Shown one piece after another: positions 23,603-30,467 of a stretch of 34,135 bases of DNA (the stretch's first letter is position 1; every line of letters begins with the position of its first letter). The position numbers and the translations under genes are program-made. The notes below the pieces were generated by a model that searched no databases, was not told the DNA's origin, and worked only from the letters and a program-made list of their open reading frames with translations. Origin of the DNA: Actinomycetes bacterium (GTDB lineage: Bacteria > Actinomycetota > Acidimicrobiia > Acidimicrobiales > RAAP-2); NCBI GenBank assembly GCA_021806045.1, contig JAJZDI010000021.1, positions 4,265 to 38,399 on the forward strand. Reading direction: 5' to 3'.

Positions 23603-25593
23603 GAGGGGCGGCCGGCGGCAGTACCGCGTTCCATGGGGATGTCGCCCTCCATCGGGGTGTGGGCGGCGCGCCGCGTGTGCGTTCGCGCCCGTCCCGCCGG
23701 TTGATCCGGCTCGTTCGGCCCGCTCGCTTCCATGGTCCCGTCTGCCCCTTCCGTCCCTGTCGATGCGCCTGTCGATGCGCCTGTCGATGCGCCTGTCGAT
23801 GCGCCTGTCGATGCGCCTGTCGATGCGCCTGATGTACTGCCGCCTGCACCATCGCCGCCCGGATCGAGCCCGGCGGTGCGCAGCTCCTCCCGCACGGCTG
23901 CGGCGTACTCCTGTGCCCGTGCCGCCGCCTCCTCCGACGTCCAGCCCAGTTCCGGGGCGATCAGCGCCGCCACGGCGGGAGCGGCGTCAGCGGCGGCGCG
24001 GGCGTCACGCAACGACGCCCGGGTCCGCCGGTCGAGGACATCGGCCAGGGTGGTGGCCATCTCGTGGCGGACTGCATACAGCGCTTCGGCTGCCAGGTAG
24101 CGGAGTCCCGGGACCAATGGCTCCAGGAGCTCGGGGCGCTCGTCGGTCAGCGCCAAGACGTCACGTGCCTCGCTCCCGTAGCGGCCGGCGAGGTGCGTGG
24201 CGATCTCGCCCGCGGGGTCGAGTGCGTCACCTGTCCCGGACCGGCTCCCTGTCCCGGACCGAAACCGGCCGCCGCCTGTGGCTCCGCGCAGCCGGAGGTC
24301 CTTCGTGATGCACCGGCGGCGCTCACCGCCCAGCTGGCCCACGACCGCGTCCACGGTGTCCTCGGCCATCTTCCGGTAGGTGGTCAGCTTGCCGCCCGTC
24401 ACTGATACGAGGCCGTCGGTCGCCACGTCGACCCGGTGGCGGCGCGACAGGTCGGCCGTCCGCTCGCTCGGTGCCCGATGTCCCTCCTGGGGCGCCAGCA
24501 GGGGCCGTAGGCCTGCCCACACGCCGGTGATGTCTGCCCGGGTCAGCGGCTGGTTCACCACCGCGTTGGCTGCCTCGAGGATGTAGTCGACGTCTTCGGG
24601 CAGGCAGCTCGGATCGTCGAGCGGTCCGTCCCATGCGGTGTCGGTCGTGCCCAGGTAGACCTGGTCGCCCCACGACACGACGAAGATCGATCGGTGGTCG
24701 GACCGGACCGGGATGACGGCGGCGATGTCGCACGGGAACTTGTCGGCCGGGACGGTGATGTGGATGCCCTTCGCAGGGGTGATGGCGTGCGGGTTGACGC
24801 CGTCACCGAGCGCGGTGATGTCGTCGGCCCATACCCCGGCCGCGTTCACCACCACTTTGGCCGAGACGTCGATGGCCGGGCCGCCATCGGGCTGGACGGT
24901 CGCCCCCGTGACGCGGCCGCCGGCGTCACGCGTGAGCGAGGTGACCGCCGCATGGTTGACCGCCACCGCTCCGTGGTCGAGCACCGCCGTGCGCACCACG
25001 GCCAGGGTGAGTCGTGCGTCGTCGGCCCGGGCATCCCAGTAGAGGAACCCGGCCACCAGCCGGTCGGCCTCGAGGGTCGGCATGTGGTCGAGCGCCTGCT
25101 CCCGGGTCACGCGCTGGTGCCGGTGCCCGATCCTGATCCCCCCGGTGAGGTCGTAGAGCCACAGGGCGGTCAGGTAGACGCGGGCGACGCTGCGGTTGAC
25201 GAGCCCGTCCTTGCCGAAGAGGGGGATGAGGAAGGGCAGGGGGGACACGAGGTGGGGGGCGTTGTCGAGGAGCCGCTGGCGCTCGGCCAGGTTCTCGTAG
25301 ACGAGGCGGAACTCGTGTTGCTGGAGGTACCGGAGGCCGCCGTGGACCAGCTTCGACGACTTGGACGAGGTGCCGGAGGCGAAATCGCCCTTCTCCACGA
25401 GGGCCGTGCGCAGCCCGCGGCTGGCTGCGTCGAGTGCGACGCCAGCCCCGGTGATGCCTCCGCCGACCACCAGCACGTCGAACTGGCCCTGGCCGAGTCG
25501 CTCCAGCTGATCGGCGCGGGAGAACAGGGATCCGGAGGTGCCAGTCACGCAGGCAGCCTGCCACATCGGCACGTAGTGCCCAAAGCGGTGCAC
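23599..25593 (-). CDS. glpD: Glycerol-3-phosphate dehydrogenase (FAD-dependent)
   Basis: GlpD oxidises sn-glycerol 3-phosphate to dihydroxyacetone phosphate at the membrane and passes electrons to quinone. The 664-residue product has the FAD fold FDVLVVGGGITGAGVALDAA (38-57), then the family signature FASGTSSKSSKLVHGGLRYL (71-90). Further on are VTGGKLTTYRKMAEDTVD and the C-terminal DAO-C domain (AVRHEMATTLADVLDRRTR). From about residue 580 a low-complexity tail includes six TGAS repeats, absent from ordinary GlpD proteins. The GTG at 25593 has a TATAAC box and a palindrome upstream; internal starts such as the ATG of MWQAAC are possible. It is the first gene of the operon with the AGPS-like and kinase genes. 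Confidence 0.94.
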   Translation of the reverse strand: MHRFGHYVPMWQAACVTGTSGSLFSRADQLERLGQGQFDVLVVGGGITGAGVALDAASRGLRTALVEKGDFASGTSSKSSKLVHGGLRYLQQHEFRLVYENLAERQRLLDNAPHLVSPLPFLIPLFGKDGLVNRSVARVYLTALWLYDLTGGIRIGHRHQRVTREQALDHMPTLEADRLVAGFLYWDARADDARLTLAVVRTAVLDHGAVAVNHAAVTSLTRDAGGRVTGATVQPDGGPAIDVSAKVVVNAAGVWADDITALGDGVNPHAITPAKGIHITVPADKFPCDIAAVIPVRSDHRSIFVVSWGDQVYLGTTDTAWDGPLDDPSCLPEDVDYILEAANAVVNQPLTRADITGVWAGLRPLLAPQEGHRAPSERTADLSRRHRVDVATDGLVSVTGGKLTTYRKMAEDTVDAVVGQLGGERRRCITKDLRLRGATGGGRFRSGTGSRSGTGDALDPAGEIATHLAGRYGSEARDVLALTDERPELLEPLVPGLRYLAAEALYAVRHEMATTLADVLDRRTRASLRDARAAADAAPAVAALIAPELGWTSEEAAARAQEYAAAVREELRTAGLDPGGDGAGGSTSGASTGASTGASTGASTGASTGASTGTEGADGTMEASGPNEPDQPAGRARTHTRRAAHTPMEGDIPMERGTAAGRPS
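23759..23830. repeat. 12-bp tandem repeat, six perfect copies, in the glpD tail
   Basis: GTCGATGCGCCT is repeated six times exactly and encodes TGAS repeats near the C-terminus of GlpD. Perfect identity at the DNA level implies recent expansion. Confidence 0.97.
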
Positions 25594-25608
25594 CTGGGGT
25601 TAGAACTC

Positions 25609-25631
25609 GTTATAGTGACGCCGTTGTCACT
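25609..25631 (-). promoter_or_regulatory. glpD promoter region with 18-bp palindrome
   Basis: AGTGAC, six bases (GCCGTT), GTCACT at 25614-25631 is a perfect six-base-arm palindrome. It abuts a minus-strand TATAAC box (25614-25609) that lies 15 bases before the GTG of glpD. This is a candidate operator for a glycerol-responsive regulator, not identified in this window. Confidence 0.5.
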
Positions 25632-25657
25632 CGGATGGGGGGCTGCGACCGGGTTCG

Positions 25658-25683
25658 GTACGGGCATCGGACGATGCCCGTGC
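25658..25683 (+). other. Perfect hairpin in the leader of the secreted protein gene
   Basis: GTACGGGCATC and GATGCCCGTGC pair over 11 positions (one G-T) around the loop GGAC. No T-run follows. It may be a leader structure for the rightward gene or lie within the glpD upstream region. Confidence 0.5.
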
Positions 25684-25850
25684 GGGCGCGAGCGTGAGCC
25701 CTGCAGTCGCCGCAGCTGGCCAGGCTGGCAGCGGACCGACTCCGGCAGTTCGGCGTCCGGCGTGACGGCGACGGCATGTGCCGACGGCATGTGCCGACGG
25801 CCTTTACCAGGGAAGACTGAAGCTGCGAGCAGCGAGTGGTTTTGCTGGCC

Positions 25851-25900
25851 GCAGTGAGCAGTGCAACGCAGTGAGCAGTGCAACGCAGTGAGCAGTGCAG
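25851..25900. repeat. 17-bp tandem repeat, three copies
   Basis: GCAGTGAGCAGTGCAAC is repeated at 25851 and 25868, and a third copy at 25885 ends GCAG. GTGGTTTTGC and GTGGTTTCGC flank the array on either side. Confidence 0.95.
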
Positions 25901-25958
25901 AGTGGTTTCGCAAGGATGACGCCCTCCGGGGTGCCGACGCCCCAGGGGGTAGAGAAGT

Positions 25959-28577
25959 ATGGAATCACGGGAAGCTTGGCCGACCGTCGTGCGTGTCGGA
26001 TCCGCCTCGTCGAACGTCCGAGGCCGACGCATCTGGCAGCGTGGACGGCGATCGTCGGCACGCCGGTTCGCTGCCGGTCATGCCGGTGCGGCGAGGACCA
26101 CGGCGACGAGCGCGCTCAACCGGTGGCTGACGGCGGCGTTGTCGGCCGTTCTGGCCTTCGGCGTGCTCTCGGTGGTGGCCACCCAGGCTTCCTCGGCAGC
26201 GCCGAGCACCTCGAGCGGGCTGAAGCCCCATACCTACGCGCCGCCGACGGGCTACTGGCTGATGGCCAAGGACGGCGGCGTCTTTGCCTTCGGGAATGCC
26301 GGCTACCACGGCTCGATGGGCGGGCACGCGTTGAACGCCCCCATCGTGGGCGGGGCCCGCACGGCTTCCTCGAACGGCTACTGGGAGGTCGCCTCTGACG
26401 GCGGCGTCTTCACCTTCGGCGATGCCGGCTACTTCGGATCGATGGGCGGCAAGCACCTCAACGCGCCGATCGTCGGCATGGCGGCGACACCCGACGGTCA
26501 GGGCTACTGGCTGGTCGCCTCCGACGGCGGGATCTTCGCCTTCGGCGACGCCGTGTACCGGGGTTCGATGGGCGGTCACCCGCTGAACGAGCCCATCGTG
26601 GGCATGAGCGCCACCGGCACCGGCAACGGCTACTGGCTGGTCGCCTCCGACGGCGGCGTCTTCAACTTCGGCGACGCCACCTTCCACGGCTCGACGGGCG
26701 GCAAGCACCTGAATGCCCCGATCGTCGGCATCGCCGGTACCCAGCTGAGCAACGGCTACTGGCTGGTCGCCTCCGACGGCGGGATCTTCGCCTTCGGGAC
26801 GGCCACCTTCCACGGTTCGATGGGAAGCAAGGCCCTCAACTCCCCGATCGTCGGGATGTCGACGACGTCGGACTTCGGCGGCTACACGATGGTGGCTGCC
26901 GACGGCGGCGTCTTCACCTTCGGCGACGCCACCTTCAAGGGCTCGGCGGCGGCCAAGCCGCTGAACGCGCCGGTCGTCTCGATGTCGCAGGTCGGCCCCA
27001 CCGTGGGCGGCAAGGTGCTGCTCGTGGGCACGTTCAACGGGGTGCCCGGCCAGTTCGGCACCATCCAGGCCGCGGTGAACGCGGCCCAGCCCGGTGACTG
27101 GATCCTCGTCGCTCCGGGCGACTACCACGAGAACAACGACCTGACCAGCCCGCCCACGCCCGGTGAGGCGTCCATCGGGTGGTTCGGTGCCGTCGAGATC
27201 GACACCCCGTACATCCACCTGCGTGGCATGAACCGGAACACGACCGTCATCGACGGGACCAACGCCGGCGCACCGCAGTGCTCGAGCGCTGCCGCCGACC
27301 AGAACCACGGTGCCAGCATCGCCGGCTACAACGGGGGCAAGCCCATCGGCCGGAACGGCATCCTCGTCTGGAAGGCGAACGGCGTGTCGGTCGACAACCT
27401 GACCACCTGCAACTTCATCACCGGCTCGTCCGGTGGTGGGAACGGAATCTGGTGGGACGGCGAGCCGTCCGAGGCGACGACCGGTCCGCTCGGGATCACC
27501 GGCTACTCGGGGAGCTACCTGACGGCCACCTCGACGTACTACGACCCGACGACCAACACCGGTGGTGCGTACGGCATCTTCTCGTCGGCGTCGTCGCTCG
27601 GCATCTGGAACAACATCTACGGCAGCAACTTCAACGACTCGGGCATGTACATCGGCGCCTGCCGCCAGCTGTGCGACACCTGGGTCCACAACGCCTGGAT
27701 GGAGTACAACCCGCTGGGCTACTCGGGCACCAACTCGGGCGGCACCCTGGTCGTCTCGAACTCCCAGTTCGACAACAACCAGGACGGGTTCGACACCAAC
27801 ACCCAGATCGCCAGTGACCCGCCGCCCATCCAGAACGGCGCCTGCCCGGACAACGGTGTCAGCGGCTTCACCCATACCCACTCGTGCTGGGTGTTCATGA
27901 ACAACAACGACCACAACAACAACAACCCGAACGTCCCAGGCACCGGTGCCGGCTACGCGGGCGCAGGCCCGGTCGGAACCGGCATCACCGTCTCAGGTGG
28001 CCGCAACGACACGCTGATGGGCAACACCTTCGCCAACAACGGTTCGTGGGGGGCGCTGTTCGTGCCGTTCGCCGACTCCGACACCCCGCCGGCGGGCATC
28101 AGCTGCTCGGGCCAGGGCGTGACCAACCTGAACAATGTCATCGCTCCTGGGGACCTGTGCATCTACGACCCGATGGGTGACGCCATGGTCGGGAACACCT
28201 TCACCAACGACGGGTTCTTCGGCAACCCGACGAACAGCGACTTCGGGAACATGACGCTGAAGTCGGGCATCCCCCAGAACTGCTTCAGTGGCAACGTCAT
28301 GCCGAACGGCAGCGCACCGGCCAACCTGGAGACGACGAACGCCACCTGCGGACCGCTGTCGACGTCGAGCAACTTCTCGCTGACGCCGGGGACGCTGTCC
28401 GGGGAGATCCTGTGCAACTCGGGCCTGCTCGGCAGCGGGTACTGCCTCTCCACGGACAAGTACCCGCGGCCGACGTCGTCGACGCCGCAGCCGCTCCCGT
28501 CGAATCTGCCGACGATGCCGAACCCGTGCGTCGGCGTGCCGGCCAACGCCTGGTGCCCGGCAGGCAAGCCGGTCTGA
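25959..28577 (+). CDS. Secreted protein with six 42-residue repeats and a parallel beta-helix domain
   Basis: This 872-residue exported protein has a basic, Arg-rich start (1-52) and then a signal-like helix (LTAALSAVLAFGVLSVVATQASSAA, in two parts, about 57-81). Six repeats of exactly 42 residues begin at 99, 141, 183, 225, 267 and 309, with consensus GYWLVASDGG, F-FGDA-FHGSMGG, LNAPIVGM. From about 365 a right-handed beta-helix begins with the pectate-lyase/NosD-type motif GTIQAAVNAAQPGDWILVAPGDYHE and runs through Asn-rich coils to about 760. No catalytic residues could be assigned. The repeats resemble cell-surface modules seen in Acidimicrobiia-type proteins; a role in binding or degrading surface polysaccharide is inference. 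A strong terminator hairpin follows the stop. Confidence 0.85.
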   Translation: MESREAWPTVVRVGSASSNVRGRRIWQRGRRSSARRFAAGHAGAARTTATSALNRWLTAALSAVLAFGVLSVVATQASSAAPSTSSGLKPHTYAPPTGYWLMAKDGGVFAFGNAGYHGSMGGHALNAPIVGGARTASSNGYWEVASDGGVFTFGDAGYFGSMGGKHLNAPIVGMAATPDGQGYWLVASDGGIFAFGDAVYRGSMGGHPLNEPIVGMSATGTGNGYWLVASDGGVFNFGDATFHGSTGGKHLNAPIVGIAGTQLSNGYWLVASDGGIFAFGTATFHGSMGSKALNSPIVGMSTTSDFGGYTMVAADGGVFTFGDATFKGSAAAKPLNAPVVSMSQVGPTVGGKVLLVGTFNGVPGQFGTIQAAVNAAQPGDWILVAPGDYHENNDLTSPPTPGEASIGWFGAVEIDTPYIHLRGMNRNTTVIDGTNAGAPQCSSAAADQNHGASIAGYNGGKPIGRNGILVWKANGVSVDNLTTCNFITGSSGGGNGIWWDGEPSEATTGPLGITGYSGSYLTATSTYYDPTTNTGGAYGIFSSASSLGIWNNIYGSNFNDSGMYIGACRQLCDTWVHNAWMEYNPLGYSGTNSGGTLVVSNSQFDNNQDGFDTNTQIASDPPPIQNGACPDNGVSGFTHTHSCWVFMNNNDHNNNNPNVPGTGAGYAGAGPVGTGITVSGGRNDTLMGNTFANNGSWGALFVPFADSDTPPAGISCSGQGVTNLNNVIAPGDLCIYDPMGDAMVGNTFTNDGFFGNPTNSDFGNMTLKSGIPQNCFSGNVMPNGSAPANLETTNATCGPLSTSSNFSLTPGTLSGEILCNSGLLGSGYCLSTDKYPRPTSSTPQPLPSNLPTMPNPCVGVPANAWCPAGKPV
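26253..27008 (+). repeat. Six 126-bp coding repeats
   Basis: The 42-codon units start at 26253, 26379, 26505, 26631, 26757 and 26883. They are clearly related but diverged at the DNA level, unlike the near-perfect short arrays elsewhere, so this repeat is old and under protein-level selection. Confidence 0.9.
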
Positions 28578-28622
28578 GTCGGCGCATGCCGTGACAGTGC
28601 GGCGCCGTCGAGCGTCGTGTGG

Positions 28623-28653
28623 GGGCCCGGGCCGGCATCGCTGGTCCGGGCCC
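28623..28653 (+). terminator. Terminator hairpin after the beta-helix gene
   Basis: GGGCCCGGGCC (28623-28633) pairs with GGTCCGGGCCC (28643-28653), 11 pairs with one G-T, around a nine-base loop, followed by TTGCGCG. It lies 46 bases after the stop codon. Confidence 0.75.
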
Positions 28654-28690
28654 TTGCGCGTGGATAACCGGGATTCGGTGGCCGATCTGG

Positions 28691-28788
28691 TCGGTGGTGG
28701 CAGAGGTCGGTGACCGAGGGCTGGGTGGTCGGTGGTGGCAGAGGTCGGTGACCGAGGGCTGGGTGGTCGGTGGTGGCAGAGGTCGGTG
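28691..28788. repeat. 38-bp tandem repeat, 2.6 perfect copies
   Basis: Units begin at 28691, 28729 and 28767 with TCGGTGGTGGCAGAGG and continue through GTCGGTGACCGAGGGCTG. The array ends 26 bases before the PerR operator, upstream of the regulator gene. Confidence 0.95.
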
Positions 28789-28813
28789 TTCCCCAAACGA
28801 CAGCGATTGGTGG

Positions 28814-28830
28814 TCAACAATGATTGTTGA
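28814..28830. promoter_or_regulatory. Fur/PerR-type operator
   Basis: TCAACAAT-G-ATTGTTGA is a perfect 8-1-8 palindrome in AT-rich DNA, unlike the GC-rich surroundings. Its form matches Fur-family boxes, and it lies 14 bases before the regulator's ATG, overlapping the likely promoter. Autoregulation is the obvious reading. Confidence 0.75.
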
Positions 28831-28836
28831 TAACAT
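28831..28836 (+). promoter_or_regulatory. Putative -10 box of the PerR-like gene
   Basis: TAACAT directly follows the operator and ends eight bases before the ATG at 28845, predicting a leaderless or nearly leaderless mRNA blocked when the operator is occupied. Confidence 0.5.
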
Positions 28837-28844
28837 GAGTGGCG

Positions 28845-29273
28845 ATGCGGACGCCTGACGAGCTGACCGACCTGTTCCGGTCCACCGGCCGGAAAGTGAC
28901 GCCTCAGCGGCAGTGCATCTTCTCCGTCCTCTACGGCGATGTGACCCACCCGACGGCCGAGGCCGTCCATGCCGCGGCCACCGCCCACATGCCCACCATC
29001 TCGCTCAAGACCGTCTACCAGACGCTCCACGATCTGAGCGAGCTCGGGGAGATCACCACCCTCGACCTCGGGACCGGGACCGCCCGCTTCGACCCGAACG
29101 TGGACGACGTCCATCACCACCTTGTCTGCCGGGAGTGCGGCAAGGTCCGGGACCTGGACCTCGAATTCCCCGACGTGCGGATCCCCGCTGGCAGCGAGCT
29201 CGGCTTCGAGGTCGGATCGGCCGAGATCGTGTTCAGGGGCCGGTGCCATGAGTGCGCCGGCGCCACGTCGTGA
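28845..29273 (+). CDS. PerR-like peroxide-sensing Fur-family repressor
   Basis: This 142-residue Fur-family regulator has a winged helix at about 8-75 (GRKVTPQRQCIFSVLY, HPTAEAVH, ISLKTVYQTLHDLSELG). The metal sites match PerR rather than Fur: H35, D83 (in ARFDP, where Fur has Glu), H90, H92 and D103 correspond to B. subtilis H37, D85, H91, H93 and D104. The structural zinc site has two CxxC pairs (C95/C98 and C134/C137). GTG 28839 is an alternative start. An 8-1-8 palindrome covers the promoter, and rubrerythrin follows by 64 bp, so a peroxide-response role is well supported. Confidence 0.9.
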   Translation: MRTPDELTDLFRSTGRKVTPQRQCIFSVLYGDVTHPTAEAVHAAATAHMPTISLKTVYQTLHDLSELGEITTLDLGTGTARFDPNVDDVHHHLVCRECGKVRDLDLEFPDVRIPAGSELGFEVGSAEIVFRGRCHECAGATS

Positions 29274-29337
29274 CCTGTCCACCCCGCGGGGCGCATCGGC
29301 GTCCCCGCACCTACCCACCCCACAGGAAGGAGCATCC

Positions 29338-29757
29338 GTGCCCCAGCTGAAGGATACGAAGACCGAGGCCAACCTGAAGGAGGCCTTTGCCGGCGAGAGC
29401 CAGGCGAACCGGCGCTACCTGTACTTCGCCCAGAAGGCGGACGTCGAGGGCTACCCGGATGTCGCTGCCCTGTTCCGCTCGGTTGCCGAGGGCGAGACCG
29501 GCCATGCGTTCGGGCACTTCGACTTCTTGAAGGAGGTCGGTGACCCGGTGACCGGTGCCGCAGTCGGCGACACCGAGGCGAACCTCAAGTCGGCCATCGA
29601 GGGCGAGACCTACGAGTACTCCGAGATGTACCCCGGCTTCGCACGTACGGCTCGCGACGAGGGCTTCGATGAGATCGCCGAGTGGTTCGAGACGTTGGCC
29701 CGGGCCGAGAAGAGCCACGCCGGGCGCTTCACGGACGGCCTCAACTCGGTCGCCTGA
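29338..29757 (+). CDS. Rubrerythrin (diiron domain only)
   Basis: This 139-residue ferritin-like diiron protein reduces hydrogen peroxide in the cytoplasm. Motifs are [20 protein letters not shown] (E20), [11 protein letters not shown] (E53, H56), [18 protein letters not shown] and [11 protein letters not shown] (E124, H127). The C-terminal rubredoxin domain of classical rubrerythrins is missing, as in sulerythrin-type forms, so electrons must come from another protein. The GTG start has a strong AGGAAGG site. The Fe-S oxidoreductase and DUF3501 genes downstream are its usual companions and may supply reductant; that is inference. Confidence 0.93.
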   Translation: MPQLKDTKTEANLKEAFAGESQANRRYLYFAQKADVEGYPDVAALFRSVAEGETGHAFGHFDFLKEVGDPVTGAAVGDTEANLKSAIEGETYEYSEMYPGFARTARDEGFDEIAEWFETLARAEKSHAGRFTDGLNSVA

Positions 29758-29767
29758 GGCACGCCGC

Positions 29768-29852
29768 GGGCGTTCGCCCTCCGGTGGGCGTTCGCCCTCC
29801 GGCGGGCGGCGCCGGATAGGCCGGGGCCAGGTGGCCCGGGGCCAGGTGGCCC
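29768..29852. repeat. Two short duplications after rubrerythrin
   Basis: GGGCGTTCGCCCTCCGGY is present twice (29768, 29786), and GGGGCCAGGTGGCCC is present twice (29823, 29838). Both units contain short inverted repeats, so they may act as weak terminators. Confidence 0.9.
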
Positions 29853-29924
29853 GGTACGGGTTGTCCGGCGCGAGAGCCGAGCGTCGTCGTTGTCTCGACT
29901 GCCTCGGCGTGCATCGGCACCACC

Positions 29925-29988
29925 GGCTGTCCGGCTGTCCGGCTGTCCGGCTGTCCGGCTGTCCGGCTATCCGGCTATCCGGCTATCC
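29925..29988. repeat. 8-bp tandem repeat, eight copies
   Basis: GGCTGTCC occurs five times and is followed by GGCTATCC three times, without other changes. The block-wise G-to-A variant shows a step in how the array grew. Confidence 0.97.
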
Positions 29989-30095
29989 GGTGGGTGCGGC
30001 GCTCGAGGCGATCGATGTAGGCGGGGCGCACTGCGTGGCGCACTGCAAGTGCATGGGTGCGCGCATGCGTGCACCGTGCACCACGGGATCGATCC

Positions 30096-30132
30096 GGTTC
30101 CGAGCTCGGTTTCACGGACCGAGCTCGGAACC
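30096..30132. other. Perfect inverted repeat with 15-bp arms
   Basis: GGTTCCGAGCTCGGT (30096-30110) and ACCGAGCTCGGAACC (30118-30132) pair perfectly around TTCACGG. No T-run follows. It could be a terminator for the perR-rbr transcript, an RNA structure, or a dispersed palindromic element. Confidence 0.8.
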
Positions 30133-30467
30133 TGGCCGGTCAAGTAGGGCAGGCCCTCGCCGTGCCGGCGCCCATCCTGCGGCCGGCGAGCGAGCAGGCC
30201 GGCGAGCGAGCGAGCCGACCGGGCCGACAGCCAACCCAGCGCCCGCTGGCGCGCGAGCCCACCGGGACCGGTAGCCGGTCCCACCTCGGTGAGGGATCGA
30301 GCCGACCAGGTTCTGTGCCGGCCTGTATCCCACCTTCAGTCCATTGCGGACCCTTGTCGGTCCGCCCCATGATGCCCCCATGGCTCTTCGATGGACCCCC
30401 AGGACTGCACGGGTTCCATTGCTCGACCGACCGTTCACGTGATGACAACCAGGCAAGAGGAGGTCCT

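Larger units (their letters stand above)
25594..25958. other. Divergent intergenic region between glpD and the beta-helix gene
   Basis: These 365 bases hold the glpD promoter palindrome, a strong hairpin (25658-25683), a 13-bp duplication (GACGGCATGTGCC at 25770-25795) and a 17-bp triplicate (25851-25900). No protein gene is supportable. Most of it could be a long structured leader of the secreted protein gene; it matches no riboswitch I recognise. Confidence 0.5.
29758..30467. other. 710-base gap with repeat arrays and a long hairpin
   Basis: No convincing gene lies between rubrerythrin and the Fe-S oxidoreductase. The gap holds an 18-bp duplication (29768-29803, each unit a small GGGCGTTCGCCC hairpin and a possible terminator), a 15-bp duplication (29823-29852), an 8-bp array (29925-29988), a perfect 15-bp-stem hairpin (30096-30132) and a GCGAGCGAGC stretch near 30188. 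The last 100 bases should hold the promoter for the Fe-S/DUF3501 pair; no clear operator like that of perR was found there. Confidence 0.6.

Noticed and set aside
20993-23704. 903-residue plus-strand ORF
   Set aside because: It is antisense to the kinase and AGPS-like genes, both of which have clear family motifs.
25895-26398. Overlapping ORF before the secreted protein
   Set aside because: Its frame lacks third-position G/C bias and it overlaps the signal-peptide region of the better-supported gene.
25965-27914. 649-residue minus-strand ORF
   Set aside because: It is the antisense shadow of the repeat region of the beta-helix protein; its periodicity comes from the 126-bp repeats.
29925-29988. 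CRISPR or attachment-site array
   Set aside because: It is an 8-bp microsatellite-like array without spacers, and no cas, integrase or transposase gene is near.
30057-30467. N-terminal extension of the Fe-S oxidoreductase
   Set aside because: The frame is open upstream, but the sequence crosses the perfect hairpin and has no family match; the GTG at 30468 has an ideal AGGAGG site.
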